NCBI GenBank assembly: GCA_014584705.1
Contig: JACTMJ010000018.1
Span: 1 to 64,000 of the forward strand
Source: Acidobacteriota bacterium
Lineage (GTDB): Bacteria > Acidobacteriota > Terriglobia > Bryobacterales > Bryobacteraceae
DNA: 64,000 nt
Direction: 5' to 3'
Positions 18,011 to 26,982 of this stretch are shown piece after piece. Position numbers and translations under genes: made by a program. The notes below the pieces were generated by a model. That model worked only from the letters and a program-made list of their open reading frames with translations, searched no databases and had not been told where the DNA came from. How positions within the stretch are numbered: position 1 is the first letter of the stretch; the number at the start of each line of letters is the position of its first letter.

Positions 18011-18604
18011 ATGATCGGAAAACTCTTCAGGCTGCGCGCGAAATCGAATCTCATGAGTGAACGGAACGACCCGACGAACGCACAGTTTGTCCCCACTGAC
18101 GAAGACGGAATCCTGAATGAATCAGGCGAAGGTGCCGGAGCAGCCGGTGATCCTCCGCAGGAGCTTGGTGATCGGCTCGAATCGGAGAATGCCGAACTTA
18201 GGTCGCAACAACTGCGTCTGAGAGCCGAGTTTGAGAATTTCCGCCGGCGGGTAGGACGCGAGAAGGAAGAAATCGCTGACCACGCAAAGATGGAGATTGC
18301 CAAGGCAATGCTGACCGTGGTTGACGACTTTGAGCGGGCACTGTCCGTGGAATGCGCGGATGCCAGTTACGCCAAGGGCATGGAAATGATCTACACGCGC
18401 CTGATGGATACACTCAGCAAGCAGGGAGTGGAGCGCATCGAGGCCGAAGGGCAGCCTTTTGACCCGAACCTGCATCATGGCATTGAGATGGTCAAGACCG
18501 CGGATACACCGGATCACACCGTGCTTCAGGTCTATCAGCAGGGCTACCTTTACAAAGGGAAGCTGCTGCGGCCCTCGGTGGTGAAAGTGGCGGTTGCTCC
18601 GTAG
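18011..18604 (+). CDS. grpE: nucleotide exchange factor GrpE
   Basis: GrpE releases ADP from DnaK. The protein has a disordered acidic N-terminus, a long coiled coil (about 55-110, with RAEFENFRRRVGREKEE), and the beta-wing domain ending in VLQVYQQGYLYKGKLLRPSVVKVA. The ATG at 18053 (MSERNDP) is an alternative start; neither start has a strong ribosome site. dnaJ follows 99 bases downstream, forming a heat-shock unit without dnaK. I see no CIRCE inverted repeat upstream, so HrcA control is not supported here. Confidence 0.95.
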   Translation: MIGKLFRLRAKSNLMSERNDPTNAQFVPTDEDGILNESGEGAGAAGDPPQELGDRLESENAELRSQQLRLRAEFENFRRRVGREKEEIADHAKMEIAKAMLTVVDDFERALSVECADASYAKGMEMIYTRLMDTLSKQGVERIEAEGQPFDPNLHHGIEMVKTADTPDHTVLQVYQQGYLYKGKLLRPSVVKVAVAP

Positions 18605-18703
18605 CTAGGGTTGTCCCGGCGCCCCGGCGGGGCAGCCGACTCCGTGGGCCGAATCCAGGCCCAGGGGAGTTCTTGCAGACAGGAAAGGTTCATACGAGGC
18701 GCA

Positions 18704-19828
18704 ATGGTGTCAAATCGCGACTATTACGAAATTCTGGGAGTTCGGAAAGACGCCAGCGAACAGGAGTTGAAATCGGCGTATCGCAAGCTGGCGATGACCT
18801 ATCACCCGGACCGCAATCCGGGCGACCACACCGCGGAGGAGAAGTTCAAGGAGGCCGCGCAGGCCTATAGTGTGCTGAGCGATCCGCAGAAGAAGAGCGC
18901 CTATGACCGCTACGGTCACGCCGGGGTTTCGAGCGCCTCCAGCGGACCGCAGGATTTCGACCCCTCGATTTTTGCGGATTTCAGCGATATCTTTGGCGAT
19001 TTCTTCGGCTTCGGCGACCTGTTCGGTGGCGGGAGTCGCCGTCGGAACAGGCAGGTGCGCGGAGAGGATCTCCGCTATGACCTGGAGATCGGCTTCGAGG
19101 AAGCCGTCTTCGGTACCACGGTGGAGATCAAGGTGCCTCGCCACGAGAGCTGCGAGAGCTGCAAGGGCACCGGCGCGGCCACGGCCAATGGCATCACCAC
19201 CTGCTCCACTTGCCGCGGGACCGGTTCGCAGACCATCCAGCAGGGCTTCATCACGATGCGGCGTCCGTGCGGGCAATGCGGAGGCACCGGGCAGATTCTG
19301 CGCGACCCCTGCAAGACCTGCCAGGGCCGCCGGTTCGTAAGGAAGGAACGCACCCTCAAGGTGAACATTCCGGCGGGTGTCGATGACGACACGCGCTTGC
19401 GCCTGCAGGCCGAGGGGGAGGCCGGCATGAACGGCGGACCGGCCGGCGATCTGTATGTCGTGCTGCGCGTCGCGGAACACGCCCTGTTTGAGCGCGAGGA
19501 AACAGACCTCCGCGTGCATGTGCCCATCAACATCGCCGATGCCGCTCTTGGCGGAGAGATCAAAGTGCCTACGCTCGAAGGCGAGGAGACGGTAAAGGTG
19601 CCGGAGGGCACACAACCCGGCACCCAGTTCCGAATCCGGAACAAGGGGGTTCCGTTCCTGAACGGGGGCGGCCGGGGTAACCTCTACGTCCACCTGGATG
19701 TGCATGTCCCGGAGAAACTGACGCGGGAGCAGCGGAAGCTCTTCGAACAACTGCGAGAGGTGCTTCCTTCGGCGGATGCGCCGAAGGAGAAAGGCATCTT
19801 TGAACGGGTGAAGGATTACTTCCTTTAG
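18704..19828 (+). CDS. dnaJ: chaperone DnaJ
   Basis: This 374-residue type I J-protein delivers clients to DnaK and stimulates its ATPase. It has the J domain with HPD (YHPDRN), a Gly/Phe-rich stretch ([13 protein letters not shown]), and four zinc repeats: [27 protein letters not shown] and CKTCQGRRF, the last lacking the usual final Gly pattern. The client-binding C-terminal domains follow. The frame is open upstream to 18611, but the ATG at 18704 gives the normal family start ([10 protein letters not shown]). It is the second gene of the grpE-dnaJ unit. Confidence 0.97.
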   Translation: MVSNRDYYEILGVRKDASEQELKSAYRKLAMTYHPDRNPGDHTAEEKFKEAAQAYSVLSDPQKKSAYDRYGHAGVSSASSGPQDFDPSIFADFSDIFGDFFGFGDLFGGGSRRRNRQVRGEDLRYDLEIGFEEAVFGTTVEIKVPRHESCESCKGTGAATANGITTCSTCRGTGSQTIQQGFITMRRPCGQCGGTGQILRDPCKTCQGRRFVRKERTLKVNIPAGVDDDTRLRLQAEGEAGMNGGPAGDLYVVLRVAEHALFEREETDLRVHVPINIADAALGGEIKVPTLEGEETVKVPEGTQPGTQFRIRNKGVPFLNGGGRGNLYVHLDVHVPEKLTREQRKLFEQLREVLPSADAPKEKGIFERVKDYFL

Positions 19829-19850
19829 GATCCGCGGGCGTCGGGGCCGA

Positions 19851-20012
19851 TTACGGCAGGTATCGTTCCATCCGAAGCCCCTGGTAGAGCATCAGCAGCC
19901 CCAAGGCGGACAGAAGGAACGGCCGCAAGCGGAATGGCTTCAAGCCTCCGCGAAACTGGAAGCCGCCCCAGAGCAGCAGGATTGCGCCGATACCGATGTA
20001 GAGGATGCCCAC
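19851..20012 (-). CDS. 53-residue two-helix membrane protein
   Basis: The frame is open further upstream, but GGGAGGCG lies 8 bases before a GTG at 20012, which gives a compact protein. It starts GILYIGIGAILLLWGG, has a short polar turn, then a second hydrophobic segment (FLLSALGLLMLYQG) and a basic end. It is tail-to-tail with dnaJ, with 22 bases between the stops. The function is unknown. An ATG at 20075 would give 74 residues. Confidence 0.5.
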   Translation of the reverse strand: MGILYIGIGAILLLWGGFQFRGGLKPFRLRPFLLSALGLLMLYQGLRMERYLP

Positions 20013-20327
20013 GGAAATTCGCCTCCCGGTTGAGACCTTATCATCGCACGGCGGTTCCCATCCCGGAAATGGCATTTCCACCCGGCGGGACGGGAGTTTG
20101 CCCTTGAGGTCCCTTTCGGCGCGGACCGGTTCGCGACTGTGCGCGAGGAAGACGCGTTGCGGGCAGGGTGGGCCCGGAGGGGGCTGTGGTAGACTACGCG
20201 CGAGTGTCCGGAGCACCAGGCTCCTTTCCATTCCGGCGCTCGCGTCTCGGTCAAAAAGGAAATGGGTAATCGGGAAGTTTACTCCCCGTGTGTCTGTCGT
20301 GTACGGTTTTATTATTGAACTAATACG
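20013..20327. other. intergenic stretch before the acetyltransferase
   Basis: I see no gene. The last 80 bases are AT-rich (GGTTTTATTATTGAACTAAT runs up to the ATG) and probably hold the promoter of the gene at 20328. Confidence 0.4.
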
Positions 20328-21005
20328 ATGAAACGAATCGTTACCGACGTGATTCGCTCCGTCAATTACAACTATAGGAATGGCGGCCTGCGGCAGATTG
20401 GCGAGAGAATTATATCCAGGTTTACTCAGTTATTTATAGACAGGACGGATTACCTTATATATCAAAGGACCCCGGGGCAGCCCTCCGGCGGCGCGGCGCT
20501 GGCGCTGCGGCGGGACGAATTGACCTTCGAAGAGTTAGTGGAACTTCGGTACTTTAAGGCGCTGTACTACCCGGAGGGGATTCGAGGGAGGTTTCAGGCG
20601 GGCGAGCGCTGTCATGGGTTTTTTCTGGAAGATAAGCTCGCAAATATCGCCTGGAGCACGCGCGACGTGCTGAAGGTGGATCCGCACCTTTCCATTGAAT
20701 GCGCGGATGGAGTGGGTATTTACGATTGCTGGACGATGGCGGAGTTTCGGGGGCGGGGCATTTATCCGGAAACCCTCCGCATGCTTCTGGCCATGTTCGA
20801 GGGAGAAGGATACAAGAATGTCCTGATCGCGGTCGACCCCGATAACATCCGCTCGATCAAGGGAATTGAGAGAGCCGGTTTTCTGCCGCTCAAGCGCGTG
20901 AAGACCACTGTAAGGCTTGGAAAACGGCTTGTTCGTTCAGAGCCGTTTTCACCAAGAATTGCAGACGGCAGCGCAACCGCCCCCGCCACTAACCCTGCGC
21001 CGTAA
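20328..21005 (+). CDS. GNAT-type N-acetyltransferase
   Basis: The 225-residue protein has a GNAT core in its C-terminal half: a strand (GVGIYDCWTMAEFRGRGIYP) containing the RGRGIY acetyl-CoA pyrophosphate loop, then VLIAVDPDNIRSIKGIERAGF, the usual 'N..S....E..GF' end. The N-terminal 90 residues are unusual and basic. The first 150 bases are clearly more AT-rich than the rest of the gene, so the 5' end may come from a different source. The substrate is unknown. Family members near glycan loci often acylate sugars. Confidence 0.8.
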   Translation: MKRIVTDVIRSVNYNYRNGGLRQIGERIISRFTQLFIDRTDYLIYQRTPGQPSGGAALALRRDELTFEELVELRYFKALYYPEGIRGRFQAGERCHGFFLEDKLANIAWSTRDVLKVDPHLSIECADGVGIYDCWTMAEFRGRGIYPETLRMLLAMFEGEGYKNVLIAVDPDNIRSIKGIERAGFLPLKRVKTTVRLGKRLVRSEPFSPRIADGSATAPATNPAP

Positions 21006-21040
21006 GGAGGACCGGGGAATCCGTCAACGGGCGGTGGGCG

Positions 21041-21673
21041 TCAACGTTTGGTAACCAGACAGATTGCGACGTCCGCGAGGAGGTTGGGCCACCTGGTGAC
21101 GCGGCGATGTCCGGCCAGGAAAATCCTGTTCTCAATGTGCCAATTCTCTTCGGCAATCAAATCCTCGAAGTCGGCAATGGAGAGCACGCGGATGTTCGGA
21201 GAGTTGTACCAGGAATAAGGCAGAAATTTCGTTCTGGGCGCCTTGCCGTGGAACAGCAGAGAGACGCGGACGCTCCAATGGGCGAAATTCGGAAAGGTGA
21301 CCACCACCTTGCGTCCAATTCGGAGCATCTCCGCCATGACCTCGCGGGGGTGCTGCGTTTCCTGCAGAGTCTGGCTAAGCACGACGACATCGAAGGCGTC
21401 GTCCGGGTATGCCGTGAGGCCTGCGTTGATGTCCCCCTGGTAAACGGAAAGCCCCTTGGAGATGGCCTTATGGACCTTGCCGGACTCGAGTTCGATGCCA
21501 CGGCCCTCCACGCCTTTGTTTTCCGTGAGCCAGTGCAGCAATTCGCCCTCGCCGCATCCGACGTCGAGAACCTTGGCGCCATTGGGAACAAGGGCGCTGA
21601 TGATGGTGTAATCTTCGCGCCCGAGAAGGGACGGCGCGATACCGGGAACCGGCGTTTGTGCTGTGGCGATCAT
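21041..21673 (-). CDS. metW: MetW-family methyltransferase-like protein
   Basis: MetW is a class I SAM-binding fold found next to MetX and thought to support or stimulate homoserine acylation. Motif I is VLDVGCGEGELL, followed by GIELESGKV and the family-typical LSQTLQETQHP and FPNFAHWSVR. Its ATG overlaps the metX stop by 4 bases, so the two are translationally coupled. Confidence 0.95.
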   Translation of the reverse strand: MIATAQTPVPGIAPSLLGREDYTIISALVPNGAKVLDVGCGEGELLHWLTENKGVEGRGIELESGKVHKAISKGLSVYQGDINAGLTAYPDDAFDVVVLSQTLQETQHPREVMAEMLRIGRKVVVTFPNFAHWSVRVSLLFHGKAPRTKFLPYSWYNSPNIRVLSIADFEDLIAEENWHIENRIFLAGHRRVTRWPNLLADVAICLVTKR

Positions 21674-22815
21674 CGCCGAACCTTCTCCCTCATCGCGGGA
21701 GCGCGATTGGCACGGGCTTCGCGATTGCGGTGTACGCTTGAGAGGAAACCGTGAACCACCTCGGTTTGCTGGGCCACATCCACAAGAAAGGCGTCATGGC
21801 CATAGTTGGAATTCAGCTCCACATACGCGACGTCGTGATTACGGCTGCGCAACAAATTGACAATCTCCAGCGATTGGTAACTGGGGTATAGCCAGTCCGA
21901 CGTATAGCTGATCAGCAGGAATCGGGTATCGGATTCCTTTAGATTCGCGAGATTCTCGCTGGCGAAGAGATCGTAGTAATCCATCGCCTTGGTGATGTAG
22001 AGATACGAATTGGCGTCAAAGCGATTGACGAACTGGCTGCCACGATGGCGGAGATAGCTCTCCACCTCGAAAACATCGGAATCCTCGTCTTCGAGCGACG
22101 CCTTCTCGCGAAGCCGGCGGCCGAACTTTTCGCGCATGGATTCATCGCTCATGTAGGTGATGTGGCCCACCATACGCGCGACGGCAAGTCCGCGGCGGGG
22201 CGGATTCAGGCCGTAGTAGTCTCCGCCGTTCCAATCGGGGTCCGACATGATGGCCTGGCGCCCCACTTCGTTGAAGGCGATCTGTTGCGCGCCGTGGCGG
22301 CCGGTGCTGGCGATCGGTATGGCGGAGAGCACGCGGTCCGGATAGGAGACTGCCCATTCGAGCACCTGCATGCCGCCCATGGATCCGCCGGAGACGGCGA
22401 GCAGGCGTTCCACTCCAAGAGCGTCGAGCAGCTCTTTTTGCAGCCGAACCATATCGCCGATGGTCGTCGCCGGGAAGCTCATGGCGTACGGACGGCCGGT
22501 TTCCGGATTGATGGAAGAGGGTCCGATAGTGCCGCGACAGCCCGCAAGGACATTCGAACAAATGACACAGTAGCGGTTGGTATCGAAGGCCTTGCCGGGC
22601 CCGATCATGCGGTCCCACCAACCGAGCTTGCCATCGGCGTCGCTGATGCCCGCCGCGTGGGCGTCACCGGTAAAGGCATGCTCCACGAGGATGACATTCG
22701 AGGCGTTGTCGTTCATCTCGCCGTACATTTCGTAGGCCACCGGGACCGGTGACAACGTAACGCCGCAATCGAGACGGAACGACGGAATGATAACGGTTTG
22801 CGAGTGAGTGATCAT
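21670..22815 (-). CDS. metX: homoserine O-acyltransferase MetX
   Basis: This alpha/beta hydrolase transfers an acyl group from acetyl-CoA (or succinyl-CoA in some MetW-linked enzymes) to homoserine, the entry to methionine synthesis. The nucleophilic Ser is in SGGSMGGMQ. Asp and His of the triad are in SYTSDWLYP and NYGHDAF. The lid region has the usual NPPRRGLAVARM. The start is uncertain: the ATG at 22815 matches the family length, while 22842 and 22908 are in-frame alternatives. I looked for a SAM riboswitch upstream and did not find one. Confidence 0.95.
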   Translation of the reverse strand: MITHSQTVIIPSFRLDCGVTLSPVPVAYEMYGEMNDNASNVILVEHAFTGDAHAAGISDADGKLGWWDRMIGPGKAFDTNRYCVICSNVLAGCRGTIGPSSINPETGRPYAMSFPATTIGDMVRLQKELLDALGVERLLAVSGGSMGGMQVLEWAVSYPDRVLSAIPIASTGRHGAQQIAFNEVGRQAIMSDPDWNGGDYYGLNPPRRGLAVARMVGHITYMSDESMREKFGRRLREKASLEDEDSDVFEVESYLRHRGSQFVNRFDANSYLYITKAMDYYDLFASENLANLKESDTRFLLISYTSDWLYPSYQSLEIVNLLRSRNHDVAYVELNSNYGHDAFLVDVAQQTEVVHGFLSSVHRNREARANRAPAMREKVRR

Positions 22816-23093
22816 CCCTGGAACTAAGGCTAATGATAGCATTCCGGACGATTCGGATCGGCATTTCAGCAGCGAACGGGCGCGGGCGGAGGTTGGGTTG
22901 TCGCTCAATGATGTCGGGCGGATAGCGGGCCGGCAATTCTATCCCGCGGGATTCGAATTCGGGTTTCCGTCCGGGTGTGGATGAAGGGCTTTTGAGGTCC
23001 GCTGTAAATTCAGTGGGGCACGTCGGAATTGCCTTGTAATTACTTCCGATCTGTGCCAAATAAGTACTAGAGCTACCTAGGAGGTGATGTGCG

Positions 23094-23321
23094 ATGACGA
23101 CAAGCGAAGTCATCTACGGTCACGCCATCATCTTAGACGATGCCAGGCGTGACATCCATCTTAAACTTCTCCATGATCGAGACGATCTCTTTCGTTGGTA
23201 CACCGAAGACGGCGTCGGGATGCAGGAAGACGGTCGGACGGTAGGCGAGGCGTGGAACATGCTGGTTCACGCTTCCTACAACACCGATTGGCGGCTGCGC
23301 TTTCTTGACGACTGGGAATAG
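23094..23321 (+). CDS. 75-residue acidic protein of unknown function
   Basis: An almost ideal ribosome site (AGGAGGTGAT at 23080-23089) precedes the ATG, so this short frame is very probably translated at a high rate. The protein is acidic, rich in Asp and Trp, with no Cys, no signal peptide and no membrane segment. It ends in WRLRFLDDWE. I do not recognise a family. It is divergent from metX, and the candidate structured RNA at 23400 starts 79 bases after its stop. Confidence 0.75.
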   Translation: MTTSEVIYGHAIILDDARRDIHLKLLHDRDDLFRWYTEDGVGMQEDGRTVGEAWNMLVHASYNTDWRLRFLDDWE

Positions 23322-23399
23322 GGCCAGTCGTCCACCACTCCAGAGTGAACCTGTCCAGCGGTAAACCGCCCTTCCGGCGGGGAACCACGGATTTCGAGC

Positions 23400-23491
23400 A
23401 GACCGGATACCCAGGCCATCGGGTTGTTTTGCACGGTGACGTGGATTCCGCGATTGGCTGACCTGCGGAAGCGATTTCTGGGTACCGGTCT
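23400..23491 (+). ncRNA. candidate structured RNA, three-way junction with two GNRA loops
   Basis: AGACCGGATACCCAG (23400-23414) pairs with CTGGGTACCGGTCT (23478-23491): 14 base pairs with one bulged A. A second helix stacks directly on it: GCCATCG (23415-23421) with CGATTGGC (23451-23458), one bulge. Inside is CACG-GTGA-CGTG (23432-23443). On the 3' side is TGC-GGAA-GCG (23464-23473). Both hairpin loops are GNRA on the plus strand only, which suggests plus-strand transcription. It lies in the 295-base gap between the 75-residue gene and the HDOD gene. A T-run follows at 23520. I do not recognise a known class, and the position suits either a leader of the HDOD mRNA or a separate small RNA. 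Confidence 0.5.
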
Positions 23492-23616
23492 GCTTCGTTC
23501 GCTTTTGTCGCTCCAGGGCCTTTTTTCAAATCTTTGCGTCCTTGTATCTCAAGTTTTTTCTCCGCTCCGCCGATGAAAGTGGGTAGCACCGCAATGGCGG
23601 ATAAAGGAGGACTGGG

Positions 23617-24507
23617 GTGCAGGTTTTATCACAGGCTATAATCGCGCCAACGCCTCTCGATTTTGAACGGATGGATGTGATCTGTCGACGGCTTCCCCCG
23701 TTCCCGCCGCTGGCGTCTCAATTGATCGAGCACTTTTCGCGCCCGGATGCGGATCTCATGGACGCGGTGGCGCTGATTCGATCGGACGCCGTGTTTTCCG
23801 GGGAACTCCTTCGACTGGCCAATTCCGCCGAATTCACAAGTTATGAGGTTTTCGAAGACGTCGCGCGCGCGGTGCTCTATCTGGGCTTCGAACGGGTGCA
23901 GAGCGCGATTCGCCGCATCACTTATGCGCGTCTGATGAAGGATTCCTTCAACCATCCGTTGAGCGCGGAGATTCATCGCAATAACATGGCCACCGCCTAC
24001 CTTTGCGAACGGCTGATGGAGTGCTATGGGGAGGGCGGGGAAGCGGACGGGGTGTGTCCCTATTCGCTGGGCCTCTACCTAAAGATTGGCGCTCTTGTGC
24101 TGCTGCGCGGGTTCCCGCGCGATTATCCGCGCTTTCTCAGCGCGCGGGTTGCCAACGAGACGGAACTGCTGGCGAGTGAACGGGCAATGTTCGGCTTTAG
24201 CCACATTGAAGTCAGCACCCACCTCGTGAAGCATTGGGAGTTTCCCGACGGGTTCCAGACGTTGGTGGCGCAACATGCCGAACCGGCCGAGATCCGGCTG
24301 CCGCTGACTTCCGGAAATGCCGCGCGACTGGCTGCCCGCATGTCCGGCGCATTGGGGTATGCGTTCCTGAAGTCCCTATCCTTTGCGCCGTTCGATAGTC
24401 TGGTTTCTTCGTTACCGGACAGTGAGACCGGGGAGTTTTCGAAGAATGCCGGGGAGTGGAGAAGCCGGATCGATGCACACTTGGAGGCTCTCTCCGTGGA
24501 TGTCTGA
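23617..24507 (+). CDS. HDOD-domain regulatory protein
   Basis: HDOD domains are HD-like folds that have lost the metal-binding His-Asp pair and serve as signalling scaffolds. The 296-residue protein has the family start (LPPFPPLASQLIEHFSRPDADLMDAVALIRSDAVFSGELLRLANS, in parts) and the core LYLGFERVQSAI. The position of the HD pair reads YLKIGAL, so it is non-catalytic. There is no attached GGDEF, EAL or receiver domain. AGGAGG lies 6 bases before a GTG start. The long leader with the candidate RNA suggests post-transcriptional control. Confidence 0.9.
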   Translation: MQVLSQAIIAPTPLDFERMDVICRRLPPFPPLASQLIEHFSRPDADLMDAVALIRSDAVFSGELLRLANSAEFTSYEVFEDVARAVLYLGFERVQSAIRRITYARLMKDSFNHPLSAEIHRNNMATAYLCERLMECYGEGGEADGVCPYSLGLYLKIGALVLLRGFPRDYPRFLSARVANETELLASERAMFGFSHIEVSTHLVKHWEFPDGFQTLVAQHAEPAEIRLPLTSGNAARLAARMSGALGYAFLKSLSFAPFDSLVSSLPDSETGEFSKNAGEWRSRIDAHLEALSVDV

Positions 24508-24626
24508 TGCCGGGTGCTGCATTTGATCGGGTCGGCGATACTTTCCTTCGCGGCAAGCGGCCGGAGGATCATCACCCGGCGCTGCGCCTGCCGCTCGGGA
24601 ACTGCAAGGCGAATCCGATTTGAAGT

Positions 24627-24848
24627 CTAGTTCACGCCGGCTTCGACATCGGCGTCATCCGTTTCGCTCTCGCCGGCATCATCGGCGTCAAACCGGTCCA
24701 GTTCGTCGAATTCGTCCGTATCCTTCGAGCCGGCGTCAGGGCCGGCCAGCCTCCGTTCTTCCCGGCGCGCGAGTTTGTTCAACCGCTTCTCTTTGCGTTG
24801 CTGTTCTTTTTGTCTTTTCTGAAACGTGGTTGGACCGCGTCCTGCCAT
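24627..24848 (-). CDS. small charged protein (MAGRGPTTFQKRQ type)
   Basis: The 73-residue protein has a strongly basic first half (FQKRQKEQQRKEKRLNKLARREERR) and a strongly acidic second half (DEFDELDRFDADDAGESETDD). AAAGAGG lies 6-7 bases before the ATG. Short proteins with the same MAGRGPTTFQKRQKE start are, as I recall, conserved across acidobacteria. The function is unknown; the two-sign charge pattern suggests nucleic-acid or ribosome contact. Confidence 0.75.
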   Translation of the reverse strand: MAGRGPTTFQKRQKEQQRKEKRLNKLARREERRLAGPDAGSKDTDEFDELDRFDADDAGESETDDADVEAGVN

Positions 24849-25049
24849 GGATACCTCTTTCGGTTGGGGTTACTGAGATCTCCAAGGCGAGCGGGGCCCC
24901 ATGAGGAAACCTCAATCTTGCCAGACGGATAGGGCGCGAACGCGTCGCAACGGCTCCAGATCTGGCGGGAATACAGACGAAAGGGGAGCTCTGCCGGAGG
25001 CCCGTCAGGCCTCCAGGGCAAACGCTCCCCCTCTCTGCTTGCGAATAGA

Positions 25050-25385
25050 CTACCAGCGGCTGTCGCGACGGCCACCGCCGCCACCGCTGTTGCCACGGCC
25101 ACGGCCGCCGCCGAAGCCGCCACGTCCGCCGCCACCCTCGGGGCGGGGACGCGCTTCGTTAACGTTGATGGCGCGGCCCATCAATTCGGTGCCGTTCAGC
25201 GCGTTGATTGCCGCTTCGGCTTCCGAGGAATTTGCCATTTCGACGAAGGCAAACCCGCGCGGTTGGCCGGTCTCCCGGTCATTGATAATGTTGACGCTTT
25301 CCACGGCGCCGTAAGGGGAAAACGCATCGAGCAGTTCTTCCTGCGTCGTACGGAAGCTCAGGTTCCCAACAAAAAGCTTTGTCAC
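25050..25385 (-). CDS. RRM-type RNA-binding protein with Gly/Arg-rich tail
   Basis: A single RNA recognition motif fills residues 1-80, with RNP2 KLFVGNLSF and RNP1 RGFAFVEM, followed by a tail of [14 protein letters not shown] type. Bacterial proteins of this kind (Rbp-like) bind RNA and are often cold-induced. I chose a GTG start at 25385: GGAG lies 11 bases upstream and the protein then begins [10 protein letters not shown], the family start. An ATG-type reading from 25445 would add 20 residues without family similarity. The leader is long (about 250 bases) and contains an inverted repeat at 25561-25631. Confidence 0.92.
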   Translation of the reverse strand: MTKLFVGNLSFRTTQEELLDAFSPYGAVESVNIINDRETGQPRGFAFVEMANSSEAEAAINALNGTELMGRAINVNEARPRPEGGGGRGGFGGGRGRGNSGGGGGRRDSRW

Positions 25386-25560
25386 AGGGATTTGATTCTC
25401 CAAGGAAATAAAAGTAAGTCGAGGTGGATTCTGGGAGGTAACCAAAGCGAGGGAAGGATCTATTGTGGGAACTCAACTCAACGACTCGGGACGCTCAAAG
25501 GAAACTAACTCGACATCTTAAGCATAGCATGGAAAGCATTATTCGCTAAGCGGTAAATCG

Positions 25561-25631
25561 CAATTGGCGCGCGCGACCTCCGAAGGGCCGAACCCCGATG
25601 TGGTTTCGAAGCCAACCGGCGTCGCCAATTG
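25561..25631. repeat. 9-bp inverted repeat enclosing a second hairpin
   Basis: CAATTGGCG (25561-25569) pairs with CGCCAATTG (25623-25631). Inside, CGAACC (25589-25594) pairs with GGTTTCG (25602-25608) with one bulge. It lies between the RRM gene and tRNA-Arg. On the minus strand it would be in the RRM leader, where cold-shock type mRNAs often fold; on the plus strand nothing uses it. Confidence 0.45.
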
Positions 25632-25699
25632 ACGGGGCAAATGTATTCCGGAAAGTTTTAGTGGAGATTGAAGAATATCTCCTATCTGATTGGAAAGAT

Positions 25700-25776
25700 T
25701 GGTAGGCCCGGCGTGACTCGAACACGCGACCCTCTGCTTAGAAGGCAGATGCTCTATCCGACTGAGCTACGGGCCC
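25700..25776 (-). tRNA. tRNA-Arg (anticodon TCT)
   Basis: Reading from 25776, the acceptor GGGCCCG pairs with CGGGCCT, the D arm has AGCTCAG, the anticodon loop is CTTCTAA with anticodon TCT, and the T arm is GCGTG-TTCGAGT-CACGC. The discriminator is A and the CCA end is encoded. It reads AGA codons (and AGG by wobble). Confidence 0.97.
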
Positions 25777-25828
25777 AAGTGTTTTCAGCGTAACACGATG
25801 CGCTTGAATCGGTTGCGGGCTCGCGGCG

Positions 25829-26902
25829 CTACTGGGAGACCAGGATGGGGAATTGCGCCATCTCCTGCGTGGAGACCCGTTTGAGTTGGCCGCAGGCGGC
25901 GAAGATGTCGCGGCCGCGGGGCTTGCGGAGGAAGCAGGGCATGGAGCGCCGCAAGATGCTCTGGAAGCTGGCCACCCGTTCCGGCAGCGGAGTTTCAAAG
26001 GGGATGTCCGGCCCTGGATTGAGCGCGATCAGATTGACGATGGCGTTCAGGTGAGCAAGCAGGCGGACCACGCGGCGCGCGTCGGCGTCGGTGTCGTTGA
26101 CGTCCTTCAAGAGCACATACTCGAACGTAAGCCTTTCCCAGGGACGCAGCGGGTAACGGGCGCAGGCGTCGATGAGATCGCTGAGGTGATACTTTTTCGT
26201 GATCGGCATCAACTGCCGCCGGGACTCTTCGGTCGACGCATTCAGCGAAATCGCCAGTTTCGGACGTACCGGCGCGGCGGCGAGTTCTTCGAGTTTCGGA
26301 ATGATGCCGGAAGTGGAGAGGGTGATGCGTTTTTGGGAAAGCCCCACGCCATCCGGATCCACCAGAATCCGGGTGGCCTTCAGGACGCTGGGGAGATTCA
26401 GCAGCGGTTCCCCCATCCCCATGAAGACGATGTTCACCCGGTCCAGACCGCTATTGAGCTGGTTGTCTTCGAGCGTCACCAGCACTTGCCCGACGATTTC
26501 GCCCGCGCTAAGATTTCGCTCCAGGCCCATTCGCGCGGTGAGGCAGAACTTGCAATCCACCGGACAGCCCACCTGGGTGGAAACACAGATCGTGTGGCGC
26601 TCTCCCTCCGGCATGAGAACAGTCTCGACCGTCTTCCCGTCCGAGAGGCGAAGCAGGTAGCGGCGGGTTCCATCCACGGACTCAAACCGCTGGGCGATCT
26701 GGGGCCACCCCACCACGTAATCCTCTTCGAGCGCGCTTCGCAGCGAACCGGGGAGCGTGGTGATAGAGGAAAAACTGGCGCAGCGCTGACGGTACAGCGC
26801 GGTATAGAGTTGGGCGACCCGGTAACCGGGGAGAAGCGACGACAGATGATTCGCGAAGTCGACTTTCTCCAGCCCCAGAAGTGGCTCCGGCATTCCTTTC
26901 AT
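25829..26902 (-). CDS. rlmN: 23S rRNA/tRNA A2503/A37 C2-methyltransferase RlmN
   Basis: This radical-SAM enzyme methylates C2 of adenosine 2503 in 23S rRNA and A37 in some tRNAs. The cluster motif CxxxCxxC is present as CPVDCKFC, followed by [14 protein letters not shown] and LAISLNA. The catalytic Cys near the C-terminus is in DIFAACGQL. The frame opens at 26968; the ATG at 26902 or 26893 gives the usual length, and neither has a clearly placed ribosome site. It is divergent from the LemA-like gene. Confidence 0.97.
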   Translation of the reverse strand: MKGMPEPLLGLEKVDFANHLSSLLPGYRVAQLYTALYRQRCASFSSITTLPGSLRSALEEDYVVGWPQIAQRFESVDGTRRYLLRLSDGKTVETVLMPEGERHTICVSTQVGCPVDCKFCLTARMGLERNLSAGEIVGQVLVTLEDNQLNSGLDRVNIVFMGMGEPLLNLPSVLKATRILVDPDGVGLSQKRITLSTSGIIPKLEELAAAPVRPKLAISLNASTEESRRQLMPITKKYHLSDLIDACARYPLRPWERLTFEYVLLKDVNDTDADARRVVRLLAHLNAIVNLIALNPGPDIPFETPLPERVASFQSILRRSMPCFLRKPRGRDIFAACGQLKRVSTQEMAQFPILVSQ

Positions 26903-26982
26903 CCTAACATCGCGGCTGTCCGGCACCACGTAAGGGGCGATTGGGCGCGAGACGGGAAAACGCTTCACTACAATGAGAGTGC

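Noticed and set aside
22816-23093. SAM riboswitch in the metX leader
   Set aside because: Neither the SAM-I nor the SAM-II conserved strings could be found on the minus strand.
23360-23410. c-di-GMP (GEMM-I) riboswitch
   Set aside because: GGTAAACC, a hairpin and GGGAACCACGG recall GEMM, but the conserved GACGCAAAGCC block is absent.
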